This document shows positions 41,967 through 51,538 of a DNA stretch of 54,192 nt, piece by piece. The notes under the pieces were generated by a model. That model worked only from the letters and a program-made list of their open reading frames with translations, had not been told where the DNA came from and did not search any database. The stretch comes from Planctomycetaceae bacterium (GTDB taxonomy: Bacteria; Planctomycetota; Planctomycetia; Planctomycetales; Planctomycetaceae): assembly GCA_021732785.1 (NCBI GenBank), contig JAKFUG010000019.1, forward strand, positions 1 through 54,192, written 5' to 3'. How positions within the stretch are numbered: position 1 is the first letter of the stretch; each line of letters opens with the position of its first letter. The translations under genes were made by a program, and so were the position numbers.

Positions 41967-44900
41967 TCACCGGTGAAAACAAGGGCCCGGTGATTCTCGC
42001 CGCGTTCGCCAACGACCGCAGCGATCACTCGCGTTTCCTGCGGAATCTCTCCGAAGAAGCGAAACGCATTCAAAGCGTGCTGGAACCCGCACACCGTTTG
42101 TGCCCGCTCGTGTTGCTTCCGAATGCGACACTCGACGAGATCCTCGATGCCTTTCAGAAATATCGCGATCGCATCGTCGTCTTCCACTACGCCGGACATG
42201 CCAATGGATTTCAATTGCTGCTTGAGTCCGTGACGGGAGGCGTCCATCGCATTGGCGCAAAGGGGCTGGCGGCGTTTCTCGGTCAGCAGCAGGGTTTGCA
42301 ACTGGTGTTTCTCAACGGCTGTTCGACGGAACGGCAAACCGACGATCTGCTGAACGCCGGGGTGGGCTGCGTCATCGCCACGATTCAAGCCATCGACGAC
42401 AGCGTGGCGACGGATTTCGCGTCGCGGTTCTACAAAGGGATTGTGACCGGAGCAGCCCTGCAAGCGGCCTATGCCGAGGCCGTGGGATCGGCGCAGGCGG
42501 CGAGTGGCGGCGCAATGGATCGCTTGCTCATTCCGCTCGAAGAGGAAGAAACGGAACCGGTCGCAGGCCGGTGGCCGTGGCTGCTCCGTTTGCGACAGGG
42601 GGCCGAGCGGGTCGCCCAATGGAGCCTGCCCGATGCCGCCGGCGATCCCCTTTTCGGTCTTCCCCCGGTGCAGCCGCGCGCTCTGCCGGAATCGCCGTAT
42701 CGCCATTTGTATCGCTTTGAAGCCGAACATGCCGAAGTCTTCTTCGGCCGCGGCTACGAGATTCGCGATCTTTACCAGCGCGTCACCGCTCCCGATTCCC
42801 CGCCCGTGATTCTCTTTTACGGTCCCGCCGGTGTGGGAAAGTCGTCCCTGCTCGATGCAGGAATCATTCCGCGCCTTTCCCATCAATCCGCGGTGAAGTA
42901 CGTGCGACGGAATGCCGCGCGCGGATTGGGCGAATCGCTGCGGCAGGCGTTCCCGAAAGAACTGCGCAGTCTCAATCGGCGGGAGGCCTGGATCGCCGCC
43001 GAACAGCAACTGGGGCGGCCGCTGGTGATTGTTCTCGATCAAGTCGAAGAGACGTTCACCAAGCCGAACGCCGAATTGCCGCAGGAACTCGCCGAGTTCG
43101 CTCAACTGCTCCGCCGTATTTTTGCCGCGCCGAATCAACGTCCTCAAGGCCGCCTCATCCTCGGCTTCCGCAAGGAATGGTTTGCCGAAATTGATGAGCG
43201 GCTCGCCGAAGCCCAGGTGCCGCGGGCGCGTTTGTTCCTCGATCGTTTGAGCCGTCGTGGAGTGATCGAAGCGATCACCAGTCCCGCGGAAAAACCACTG
43301 CTCGTCGATCGGTATCATCTTTCGGTCGAGCCGGGATTGTCCGACATCATCGCGGACGACTTACTGGCGGACCCGGATACGCCCGTGGCTCCCACGTTAC
43401 AGATTCTGTTGACGCGGATGTGGACCGAAGCGTGCGGCAAAAATCGAGAGGCCCCGAAGTTCGATCTTGAGCTTTACCAGTCGCTGCGTCGCAAAGGAAT
43501 TCTCCTCGACGATTTTCTCCGTCAGCAAACCGACCTCATCAGTGCGGAACTTCCCCTCGCCGTCGCCAGCGGATTTCTGCTCGACCTGTTGGAATTCCAC
43601 ACCACGGCAATCGGCACCTCGGCGGAACACCCCTTCCGTCTGCTGGAACAAACCTATGCCGAACAGGCGCAATCGGGACTGCTAAAGCAGACGCTGTCGC
43701 TCTGTGAAGAATTCTATCTGCTCACCTTTTCGCGCGGCTCTGAAGGCGAGGAAGGACGCACGGCGCGGCTCTTGCACGATACGCTCGCACCGCTGGTCCG
43801 CGCCCGGCATGAGGAATCGGACTTTCCGGGGCAACGGGCGCGGCGCATTCTCGATAACCGCAGCAGCGATTGGCAGGACGGACACGTGGGGGCACCGCTC
43901 GACGCCGCCGACTTGAAAGAAGTCGAGGGCGGGCTCATCGGCACGCGCCGTTTATCACCCGACGAGCAACGGCTGGTGACCGCCAGTCGCGAGCAGCGGG
44001 ATGCCAATCGCCGCTGGTCGCAAATCATCAAAGGGCTCGGACTGGCAGCGGTGATCCTGATTGCCGTGTCGAGTGCCGGGGCCTACTTCTATTTTGGTAA
44101 AGCCGAAACCGCGGAACGGCAACGTCAAACGGCGGAAACGGCGGCGAAAGCGGCGAAGATCAAAGCCGATCAGGAAGAGGCGCGCGCCCAAACCGCCGGG
44201 GCGAAAGCCGACGCTGCCGAGCAACGACGCGTCGAGCAGGAAGCCGCCGCGAGCACCGCGAAAGTGGCCGCGGACGAGGCCCGGGAAGAAACCGAAAAGC
44301 AGGTGGCCCGCGGCCGTTTCGAACAAGCCAAAATCGAACGCCGTCTGGCGGTTGTCGCGCGCGACACGTTCGGGGAACCCATTGCATCGGCTCATCACTT
44401 CGCCGCGGCTGCCGCGTTTTCTGATGATCCCGTGCAAGCCGCGAACATGGCCTTCGCCGCCGATCGGTCCCTGTGTGGTCTGCGGCTCATCGACCTCCTG
44501 GAGCACGAAGACTTTGTGCATGAAGCCTGGGTGTTAAAATCCGGTGAGGTGCTGACATGGTCGGGCACCACCTTGCTCCGACGTTGGAAACCCGATGGAA
44601 CCGTGTTCGACATCCCGCACAAAGAGCCCTTCGGCCGCGTCATTTTGAGTGAGGACGAGCAACTCGTTTACGCCGAAGGAAAGGGAATCACCACCTTCGA
44701 TCTCATGACCGGCAACGAGCAAGCCTCGCCGCCGGATCTGAACCTGGATCACTTCGCGCTGCCGGTGCTCTACCGGCCCGACCGGACGGTTCTCGAAGAG
44801 CAGTTGGGAAAGTTCGACTTGCAGTTCATCGAACAGGTGATGGGGCCGATTTATTCCGCATCCTTGTCGGCGGACAAATCGAAAGTCCTGGCATGGACCG

Positions 44901-45982
44901 CGCACTACGTTCAGCGTCCGCAATTTCAGGTCGACGCCGTCGACAACCCCGCGGGCATGGTTCGCGTCTGGGATCGCCTGGCCCGCGTGCCGATCACGCC
45001 GCCGTTAAAACTGACCTTGCCGTTGCGCGGAGCCAAGTTCGCCAACAACGATCGCGAGATGCTGATGTGGGGGGAGGACGGCCGCGTTTTGCGCTGGGAT
45101 CTCCAGCGTGCAGACACCGTTCAGATCCTGGCGAAACAAACCGCCGCCCCCGAGTTCAAACCGTCCTCGCGAAGTTTGAAGTTCCGCGCCGTGCCCGACA
45201 CGGACGACAAAACGTCGCGCGATCAAAAACCGGGCGAGTACGAAGTGACCTGGGATTATGCGGGCTGGCGAATTGCCGATCTCTCCGGCAGCGAGCATCC
45301 GGTGCGCGGTCTCTCCGGAATGCGGCTGGACTTTCAAAAGGGATTTCGCCTGCTCGGCTGGGGTGGCGACAACGGGGCTCCGGGATCGACCCAAGGCGGG
45401 TTTGTGATGCAATGGAGCGTCCCTTCCGGTCAACGGATGGTGCCCACACTACGCCATCCGCTGGCTGTCGCTGGCGCAAACTACAATGAACGTCTCACGA
45501 GACTGGTCAGCGCCACGATGCGTTATGACCCGGGGATCGCGCAGCCCGCCACCGTCCATCTCTGGGATTTATCACCGGGCGACGAAGAGACCCGTGTGGA
45601 ACTTATGCAGGCTCTTCCCGTTTTTGACTACGGTGCCGAACCGCCGTCTTTCAGCCCCGACGGAAACGCGCTCATCATCCACATGAGTCCGAAGATGCGC
45701 GATGGGCAGGAAGAGACGCAACAACTGACATTCTCGTACGGCATCGCCGAAGACCCGACTCTCGATCCGCAGGACCCACGGATCGATCTGATCCTGCGTA
45801 CCGGGGCCTCGCTGTCACAATCCGGCCAATTGCAATGGATGAGACGCTCCTTCTGGAAAGAACTGCTTGCCAACGAAACGAAGTTGCGCACTGTGCAAGG
45901 ACTCGAACGTCACCACCTGTATGAGAAAATCGTGTCCCAACGGGCTTCCGACCAAAAGCCGCTGCCCCGCGCGCAGCCATGA
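41963..45982 (+). CDS. CHAT protease - STAND ATPase - membrane helix - coiled coil - propeller protein
   Basis: A 1339-residue protein. GTG 41963 overlaps the caspase stop (GTGA), with AAGGA upstream. Residues 1-195 are a CHAT (caspase HetF-associated) domain: H79 in VVFHYAGHANGF and C120 in LVFLNGCSTERQ. Residues 245-650 are an nSTAND1 ATPase: FFGRGYEIRDLY, Walker A GPAGVGKSS (287-295), Walker B LVIVLDQVEE (354-363), GFRKEWFAEI, LLHDTLAPLV. A helix at 690-711 crosses the membrane, then an Ala/Glu/Gln coiled coil (713-790) and a beta-propeller-like C-terminal half (VRVWDRL, VLRWDLQ, VMQWSVP, VHLWDLS). It probably senses through the propeller and activates proteolysis upon ATPase assembly. Its direct partner is likely the adjoining caspase. 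Confidence 0.88.
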   Translation: MITGENKGPVILAAFANDRSDHSRFLRNLSEEAKRIQSVLEPAHRLCPLVLLPNATLDEILDAFQKYRDRIVVFHYAGHANGFQLLLESVTGGVHRIGAKGLAAFLGQQQGLQLVFLNGCSTERQTDDLLNAGVGCVIATIQAIDDSVATDFASRFYKGIVTGAALQAAYAEAVGSAQAASGGAMDRLLIPLEEEETEPVAGRWPWLLRLRQGAERVAQWSLPDAAGDPLFGLPPVQPRALPESPYRHLYRFEAEHAEVFFGRGYEIRDLYQRVTAPDSPPVILFYGPAGVGKSSLLDAGIIPRLSHQSAVKYVRRNAARGLGESLRQAFPKELRSLNRREAWIAAEQQLGRPLVIVLDQVEETFTKPNAELPQELAEFAQLLRRIFAAPNQRPQGRLILGFRKEWFAEIDERLAEAQVPRARLFLDRLSRRGVIEAITSPAEKPLLVDRYHLSVEPGLSDIIADDLLADPDTPVAPTLQILLTRMWTEACGKNREAPKFDLELYQSLRRKGILLDDFLRQQTDLISAELPLAVASGFLLDLLEFHTTAIGTSAEHPFRLLEQTYAEQAQSGLLKQTLSLCEEFYLLTFSRGSEGEEGRTARLLHDTLAPLVRARHEESDFPGQRARRILDNRSSDWQDGHVGAPLDAADLKEVEGGLIGTRRLSPDEQRLVTASREQRDANRRWSQIIKGLGLAAVILIAVSSAGAYFYFGKAETAERQRQTAETAAKAAKIKADQEEARAQTAGAKADAAEQRRVEQEAAASTAKVAADEAREETEKQVARGRFEQAKIERRLAVVARDTFGEPIASAHHFAAAAAFSDDPVQAANMAFAADRSLCGLRLIDLLEHEDFVHEAWVLKSGEVLTWSGTTLLRRWKPDGTVFDIPHKEPFGRVILSEDEQLVYAEGKGITTFDLMTGNEQASPPDLNLDHFALPVLYRPDRTVLEEQLGKFDLQFIEQVMGPIYSASLSADKSKVLAWTAHYVQRPQFQVDAVDNPAGMVRVWDRLARVPITPPLKLTLPLRGAKFANNDREMLMWGEDGRVLRWDLQRADTVQILAKQTAAPEFKPSSRSLKFRAVPDTDDKTSRDQKPGEYEVTWDYAGWRIADLSGSEHPVRGLSGMRLDFQKGFRLLGWGGDNGAPGSTQGGFVMQWSVPSGQRMVPTLRHPLAVAGANYNERLTRLVSATMRYDPGIAQPATVHLWDLSPGDEETRVELMQALPVFDYGAEPPSFSPDGNALIIHMSPKMRDGQEETQQLTFSYGIAEDPTLDPQDPRIDLILRTGASLSQSGQLQWMRRSFWKELLANETKLRTVQGLERHHLYEKIVSQRASDQKPLPRAQP

Positions 45983-46032
45983 ATGAACACGGCAGGCCTA
46001 ACAGCCCGTGGAAGTCTTCGGTCCTGTGTGCC

Positions 46033-46048
46033 ACGCTGCTAACAGCGT
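46033..46048. repeat. Short hairpin after the CHAT-STAND gene
   Basis: ACGCTG-CTAA-CAGCGT follows TCCTGTGTGCCAC, the sequence also seen in inverted form near 49463-49485. It could be a decayed member of the GTGCCAC repeat family or a weak terminator without a T-run. Confidence 0.35.
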
Positions 46049-46253
46049 AGGGATGTCTCCGTCCGCGTGAAGGATCATTCCACGGTATCGACACGACGAT
46101 GGCTTCTGGCATGCGACCGGACGGAAACAAGGTCATCGTGGAATTGCCGTCACGTTTTCCGTATCGTGCTGGTCACTTTCACCTCGTTTCGCGCCGGAAT
46201 GCCTCTCACGCTTTTGGCGGCCCCCTGGCTCGCTGCCCTTCAGGAATGGAATC

Positions 46254-47687
46254 ATGCTCCGTTTGTCGACGCGACTGTTCGCCACGTTTTGTTGCAGCCT
46301 TGGATTGACCGCGCTCGGTGGTGCCCAGGAGGCCGTGCGGTGGTTGCCCGGCGATTGCAATGCGGTGCTCGTCATCGACGTGGCGGCGGCCTACAAGTCG
46401 CCGGTGGCCGTGCAGAATCAATGGGCGAAAAAGGTGGCCGAATCGTTTATCGCTCAGGAAGTCTTTCTGCCGCCGACCGCCAAACGGGTGACCATCGGGG
46501 CGCAGCTCGACTTCAATGAGGCCCTCACTTCGGTCAGCCAGAATGTCGTGATGGAATTGAAACCGGGAGCCGATCTGGCCAGCGTCGCGGCCTTAACCGG
46601 GGGAGAAACCGAAATGGTTAGCGAGCGCGCCGGCCTGACGATGGAAGGGGGCCGCTATGTCGTTGAAGCCGCTCCGCAGCTCTGGCTGATGGCACAACCG
46701 GGCGGACGTCAGGCGGGCTTGCGGTGGGCTCGGGCCGGCGCGAATTCGGAATCGCGGCTCACCCCGTTCCTGAAGAGTGCGGCCGAGCTGGCCTCGGAGG
46801 AGTTTCCCATCATCGTGAGTCTCGACCTGGCCGACGCCGTGCAAGCCGGTGCGGCGATGAGCATTTTGCAGGATCTCCCCGGCGCACCCCTCAAAGGAGC
46901 CGCCCTGGACGCGGCAGCTAAGGTGTTGACCGGCACTCAAGGCATCCTTTGCAAAGTCCATTTGGGAACGACTCGCGCGGCACAGGTCCGCATCGAATTC
47001 AGCCAGTCCGCGGCACCCTTGGTCCCGATCGCATTACCGTTGGCACAAGCCGTCCTGCAACAGTGGGGGGCCAGCCTCGAAGACACGAAAGCCTGGAAAG
47101 CCAGGGCCGAAAGTTACGCGTTGGTCTTCGACGGCGAATTGTCCGCCACGGGATTGAAGCGGCTGATCAGCGTCGTGAATCCGTCTTTCATTCCCGCGAG
47201 CGGTGGCAACTCGGAAGCATCGCAAGCCTCCGCCGTCGTCACGGCATCGCAAAAATATATCCGGTCCATCCAGCACGAACTCGACAGCCTGCAGGCAACC
47301 CTCAAGCGGACCCGCGACAATCATGCCCTGTGGTTCGAACGATCCGGCAAGACCATCGACGGGTTGCCGCTGAAGAACGTCGATTCCGATCTGCAAGTCT
47401 ATGGCTCGCGCGTCAGCCGTTCGCTGCGGTATCAGGCCCAGGCCGAACGAATGGGCAACGTCCGCGCCGGCACGCGATTGGCCCAGACGCAAGCGAACAC
47501 GTATTTTTCGGGGATCGGACCCTACGGCGGGGTGTATCAAAATGTCCCCGGCGGCAACGCCCCGGCCATCAACGCGGAAGAGAACGAAGCGTCGCGAAAC
47601 GTTCGGTTCAGCGAATGGAAGCAGATCGAAGACGGCATGTCCGAAATCCGCCGCAAGCTGACCCAGAAGTACAGCGAAGATTTTTAG
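46254..47687 (+). CDS. Secreted protein of unknown function
   Basis: A 477-residue protein starting at ATG 46254 after AGGAATGGA. Residues 1-24 (MLRLSTRLFATFCCSLGLTALGG) are a signal peptide. The body alternates strands and helices (CNAVLVIDVAAAYKSPVAVQN, VVMELKPGADLASVAALTGG, FPIIVSLDLADAVQAGAA, RAAQVRIEFSQSAAPLV) and ends with a highly charged helical tail (WKQIEDGMSEIRRKLTQKY). A Gly/Tyr/Asn-rich segment (FSGIGPYGGVYQNVPGGNAP) precedes the tail. No catalytic motif or named domain is recognised. It follows the CHAT-STAND gene by 271 bases and is probably not part of that arm. Confidence 0.65.
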   Translation: MLRLSTRLFATFCCSLGLTALGGAQEAVRWLPGDCNAVLVIDVAAAYKSPVAVQNQWAKKVAESFIAQEVFLPPTAKRVTIGAQLDFNEALTSVSQNVVMELKPGADLASVAALTGGETEMVSERAGLTMEGGRYVVEAAPQLWLMAQPGGRQAGLRWARAGANSESRLTPFLKSAAELASEEFPIIVSLDLADAVQAGAAMSILQDLPGAPLKGAALDAAAKVLTGTQGILCKVHLGTTRAAQVRIEFSQSAAPLVPIALPLAQAVLQQWGASLEDTKAWKARAESYALVFDGELSATGLKRLISVVNPSFIPASGGNSEASQASAVVTASQKYIRSIQHELDSLQATLKRTRDNHALWFERSGKTIDGLPLKNVDSDLQVYGSRVSRSLRYQAQAERMGNVRAGTRLAQTQANTYFSGIGPYGGVYQNVPGGNAPAINAEENEASRNVRFSEWKQIEDGMSEIRRKLTQKYSEDF

Positions 47688-47772
47688 TTTGCGCTTCACC
47701 ATTGAAGACCGACGGCGAAACAATGCGCGAAACTCCGTCGGACAAGTCATACCGATCCTCACAATGCACAGC

Positions 47773-47833
47773 GCGTGATGAGCGGCACGTTTCAAAACGC
47801 GCGGAGGATTCCTGGAATGCGGATAACGAGCTT
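47773..47833 (-). repeat. Dispersed GCATTCCAGGAATC repeat, second copy
   Basis: The complement of this stretch matches 26994-27052 over about 60 bases (GCATTCCAGGAATC, GCGCGTTTTGAA, GCTCATCACGC). It abuts the 3' end of the hydrolase gene (stop 47836-47838). Confidence 0.65.
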
Positions 47834-47835
47834 CG

Positions 47836-49191
47836 TTACTCCGCGCCCGGTTCCGACTTCAGTCCCACCGTGTTGACGGCGATCACGCGGTAAGTGTGCT
47901 GCTTGCCGGGCTCGGGCTTCGCATCCGTGAATTGCATCGGCACGAGCGGTTGCGTCGGCGTGTCGCTGTATTGCAGGTTTTGAAAAATCGGGCGGCCGAA
48001 CGGGTTCTTCCCCTGCTCCGGGACTTGGGCAAGGAACTGTCCGTCGCGTTCGATGATGAAACTGGCAAGACCGCTTTCGAGATCGGCTGCGGACTCCCAG
48101 GTCAACTGGTTGCCCGTCACCCGCACATGCGTCGGCGCTGGCGGCGGAGTCGTATCCGTCACCTTGCTGTCCTTGACGTACTGCATCCAACTTTGTGCGA
48201 CCGCTTCGCTCGGCAGCCACGCGGCCTTCAGCGGATCGTCCGTAAACTTCGCCGCGGGGACGGCTTCAGCCCCGGTGATCGGAGCCAGCCAAACATTTCC
48301 CGTCGGCATCGGATTAAGCGGATCGACAGGAGATTTCGGCAAGCGTTCCTTCAGACACGCATCGAGCCACGGAATCGCGAAATAGCGCTGATTGCCACAA
48401 TCGTGCGACGACAGCGGATCGACAGCGACACCGACGAGGCCTCCCCTGCCGCGCACTTCGTAAAAGAACTCTTCGTTCGCGGGCCACACGCCGGCAAAAC
48501 GAGTGTCTTTGACGGTCACCCCTTCTTGCGTCCCGAGATTGCACATCACCGGCACCGCGAGCGCGGCAGCGGGCAGCGTGTGGGCCTTGATCGTGGTCTT
48601 CGTCGGATCCGCTTTCAAAAGGGGCACACCGGAACGGAGCCACGCTGCAGCGACACGATCCGGAAACAGCATCACCATTCCGCCCGCCCAGTGACCGCCG
48701 CCACTATGGCCCCACAGGGCCCACGGCACTATCGACAATTCCGGATGACCGGACTTCGCACCGAGATCGCGGAGGCCCTTTTGAAACGCCGCAGCGGAAC
48801 CGTTGCGCGGATCGCACCACATCTGGCAATCAGCTTTCTCCGGCTGCTCGTAAGCGGGAGACAACAAGGCGCAGTCGTGGGCCTTCGCCAGTGCCTGCCA
48901 ATGCAGATCGAATGCCCCGGTCAACCCGGACCGGCACGATCCCTCGCCGCAACCATGCTGATGCACGACAACTCCCCGCAGCGATTTCACGCCCGGCGGA
49001 ATCCAGACCGTGTAATTGACCGGAAAGATGAGTTCGCCCGGCTCCGTCGAAGCTTCGTAACGGACGCGGTAGTACGGCGGAGCCGCCTCTGGAAAAACAT
49101 CGTACGGCGGCTGTTGCGCCCACATCGCGGCAGGCAGCCCGGTGAGCACCACGGCCGTACAACACAGGTCGGCGATCGTTCGGGCAAGCAT
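47836..49191 (-). CDS. Secreted alpha/beta hydrolase with C-terminal fibronectin-like domain
   Basis: A 451-residue protein starting at ATG 49191. Residues 1-25 are a signal peptide ending MWAQ. The alpha/beta-hydrolase core has an oxyanion segment [14 protein letters not shown] and the nucleophile elbow [15 protein letters not shown] (S163); a candidate His is in PLSSHDCGN. Three nearby Cys pairs suggest disulfides. Residues 360-451 read like a fibronectin type III module ([39 protein letters not shown]), often used for binding polymers. It is probably an exported esterase or depolymerase-type enzyme; substrate unknown. Confidence 0.75.
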   Translation of the reverse strand: MLARTIADLCCTAVVLTGLPAAMWAQQPPYDVFPEAAPPYYRVRYEASTEPGELIFPVNYTVWIPPGVKSLRGVVVHQHGCGEGSCRSGLTGAFDLHWQALAKAHDCALLSPAYEQPEKADCQMWCDPRNGSAAAFQKGLRDLGAKSGHPELSIVPWALWGHSGGGHWAGGMVMLFPDRVAAAWLRSGVPLLKADPTKTTIKAHTLPAAALAVPVMCNLGTQEGVTVKDTRFAGVWPANEEFFYEVRGRGGLVGVAVDPLSSHDCGNQRYFAIPWLDACLKERLPKSPVDPLNPMPTGNVWLAPITGAEAVPAAKFTDDPLKAAWLPSEAVAQSWMQYVKDSKVTDTTPPPAPTHVRVTGNQLTWESAADLESGLASFIIERDGQFLAQVPEQGKNPFGRPIFQNLQYSDTPTQPLVPMQFTDAKPEPGKQHTYRVIAVNTVGLKSEPGAE

Positions 49192-49495
49192 CGAATACGT
49201 CCGAAGGTACGAGGAGTTATGTCAGGCCGGGGTCAAGTCGACAAGCAACGTTGCTTCCCGCCCCGCGAATGAGGTTTTTCGCACAGGCGACGGAGAATGA
49301 AAACCCACATCAAAGTGACTGTAGCCGGTTTAATGGCCTCAACCCCATCCTGAAGGCCGGGGCGAAACCAAAAAACATTGTGATTTCTTGATCGGAACGA
49401 GTTGTGTCGAGACCAGTGGCTCAGCGAGTCGTGCGAGAGGAAAACACGCTCTTGACCGGCATACAGCCGACACGGCCGTGGCACACAGGACAAAT
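49192..49495. other. Intergenic region with decayed repeat
   Basis: These 304 bases lie between the hydrolase start and the ABC exporter stop, both lower strand. ACCAGTGGCTC near 49420 and GTGGCACACAGGAC near 49471-49484 resemble arms of the GTGCCACTGGCTC element but are diverged. No gene or clear terminator is supported; the hydrolase promoter should lie near 49200-49260. Confidence 0.4.
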
Positions 49496-51538
49496 TCACG
49501 CGGCGCGGCGGGCTTGCTGAGCGGCGGCGAGCGTGGCGTACGGCGGGCAGGTGCGGAGCAGATCGGCGTGGGAGCCGACCGCGAGCACTTGCCCCTGATC
49601 CATCACGACCACTTTTGTCACCACGGCCTGCAATGCGGCGGGCATCGCGTGCGTGATAATGAACGTGGTGCGACCGCGGACGAAAGTGCCGAGCGCTTCG
49701 TAAATCAGGCGTTCACTTTGAGCATCAATCGCCGAGGTGGCTTCGTCGAGGACGAGAATCGCGGGATCGCGCAACATCGCGCGGGCCAATGCCACGCGCT
49801 GGCGTTGCCCGCCGGAAAGACGTTGCCCTTTTTCTCCCACCGGCGTGTCCAACCCTTGTGGCCATGACGCGGCGAAGTCCAGAACATGGGCCCGGCGGGC
49901 CACGTCGTCGATTTGCTGCCGCGTGGCATGCGGGCTGCCGAAGGCGATGTTCTCCGCAATCGACTGGTCGAACAGCAGGCTTTCCTGCGGCACCCAACCG
50001 AGTTGGCTCCGCAGCGATGTCAGTGTCATCGCGCGGACATCGACGCCGTCGATTCGCAACGAACCCTGTTGCGGATCGAAGAACCGCGGGAGCATGCCGA
50101 CGAGCGTCGACTTGCCGCAACCGTTGCCGCCGACCATCGCGACGACATCGCCGAAGGGGATGCGGAGCGAGATCGCCTGCAGCGCGGGATCGCGGACGGT
50201 CGTGTCATCCGCCGCGTGGTAGGCAAAGGTGACGTTGTCGAATTCGATGGTTTGCCGATGCGGTGCGGTGCTCGTGGGAGCCGTTCCATTCGCGCTCAGC
50301 AACGGTGAGCGATCCATCCAGGCCAGAACACGATCGCATGCCGCGAACGATTTTTTCAGCTTGGAAAAGACGCTCGACAATTTACGGGCCGGATCGAGCA
50401 CACTCGCCAGCAAAGTGTAGAGCATCGCCAGCTCGGCAATGTCCATCGGTGCGGCGGTCAACTGCACGCCGAAGATGGAGGTCTTGCCGCGCAGCACCAG
50501 GTACGCCCCCGGTAGAATGGCCAGACACGCGGCCGCGATGCCGAGCATTTCCACCGTGGGATTGACGAGTGCATCAATCCGGTTGATCTGCATCGCCTTG
50601 CGGAAATAGTTGCGGCTCTCGGCATTGAGCTGCCGTCGATGCCACCGCGCATTGCCATAGGCGGTGACGACCCGGAACGAACCGAGGGTTTCCTGAATCA
50701 CCGCATACAACCGGGCCACGGTTTCCATTTGCCGGCGGCTGGCTTTCTTCAACCGTTTGCCGAAGTGTGCAAAAACGAACGCCCCGACGGGAGCACAAAC
50801 CAGCGAGAAAAGTGTGAGCCGCCAGTTGATGGCGAACGCGGAGGTCAAACACGCCGCGGCTTTGAGGGGTTCCAAAGCGATCTTGCCGCCGAGAAGCGTC
50901 AGCCCCTGCGCGATGCCGGTGAGATCGTTCGTGAATCGCGACATCAGCGCGGGGGTGCCTTCGACACCGAGCGTTTGCGCGTCCAACTCCAGCGTGTTGC
51001 GGAACATCTTCGTTCGCAGCGATCGCAAGGACCGATGCACGACCATCCCGATCCAGACTTCCTGGAAATAGACGGCCACTCCGTGCAGCGACGAGACGAC
51101 AAGCAGCGAGACAAACAGCAAGGCCAGTGTCTGGAAGCGATCTGCGGGTAACAACGGAACGAGATAATGCTCCAGTTGCCGGTTCCACCATTCATCGCGT
51201 GCGGCCTGGCTGAGATGGGCCTGGGCTTTGGATCGATCCTGCAACCGAACCAATGCCTCGGGAGGATCGTGCTCCCCCCGCCAGGCCATCGCGGCCAATT
51301 CATCCTCGATGGCATCCACTCGTGCGGAATGCTCGGCTGCTTTTCGCTGAGCGGTTTCAATGCGGGCGGCAACGAACTCGCCGATGCTCTTCTGCTGCAT
51401 CAACACCTTGGTGATCGGGAACGTGAGCAGCAGCGCACCCGCCCACAACCCGGACGCCACGGCGGCCATGACCAGAGCCACAATCAATCGACGACGATGC
51501 GGCCGGACGAACGGCCAGAGTTTCAGCAGACGATCCAA
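49496..51538 (-). CDS. ABC transporter, exporter type (MsbA-like half transporter)
   Basis: A 680-residue fused membrane and ATPase half transporter. The first 400 residues carry about six helices (LIVALVMAAVASGLWAGALLL; TLALLFVSLLVVSSLHGVAVYF; LTLFSLVCAPVGAFVFAHFG; MLGIAAACLAILPGAYLVL) with a long, helical periplasmic loop between helices 1 and 2 (about 55-125). The ATPase has Walker A VGGNGCGKST (469-478), Q-loop WVPQES, signature LSGGQ (574-578), Walker B ILVLDE (594-599) and the H-loop His near 630. It should work as a homodimer exporting a lipid or hydrophobic compound. Substrate unknown. It is a lone gene, divergent from the FliN-like gene. Confidence 0.9.
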   Translation of the reverse strand: MDRLLKLWPFVRPHRRRLIVALVMAAVASGLWAGALLLTFPITKVLMQQKSIGEFVAARIETAQRKAAEHSARVDAIEDELAAMAWRGEHDPPEALVRLQDRSKAQAHLSQAARDEWWNRQLEHYLVPLLPADRFQTLALLFVSLLVVSSLHGVAVYFQEVWIGMVVHRSLRSLRTKMFRNTLELDAQTLGVEGTPALMSRFTNDLTGIAQGLTLLGGKIALEPLKAAACLTSAFAINWRLTLFSLVCAPVGAFVFAHFGKRLKKASRRQMETVARLYAVIQETLGSFRVVTAYGNARWHRRQLNAESRNYFRKAMQINRIDALVNPTVEMLGIAAACLAILPGAYLVLRGKTSIFGVQLTAAPMDIAELAMLYTLLASVLDPARKLSSVFSKLKKSFAACDRVLAWMDRSPLLSANGTAPTSTAPHRQTIEFDNVTFAYHAADDTTVRDPALQAISLRIPFGDVVAMVGGNGCGKSTLVGMLPRFFDPQQGSLRIDGVDVRAMTLTSLRSQLGWVPQESLLFDQSIAENIAFGSPHATRQQIDDVARRAHVLDFAASWPQGLDTPVGEKGQRLSGGQRQRVALARAMLRDPAILVLDEATSAIDAQSERLIYEALGTFVRGRTTFIITHAMPAALQAVVTKVVVMDQGQVLAVGSHADLLRTCPPYATLAAAQQARRAA

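Noticed and set aside
41894-43318. 474-residue lower-strand open frame opposite the CHAT-STAND gene
   Set aside because: Antisense shadow of the CHAT and P-loop motifs; no ribosome site.
46254-47687. Inclusion of the following secreted protein in the CHAT/caspase arm
   Set aside because: There is a 271-base gap with a hairpin, the protein has its own ribosome site and a signal peptide, and no domain links it to the system.
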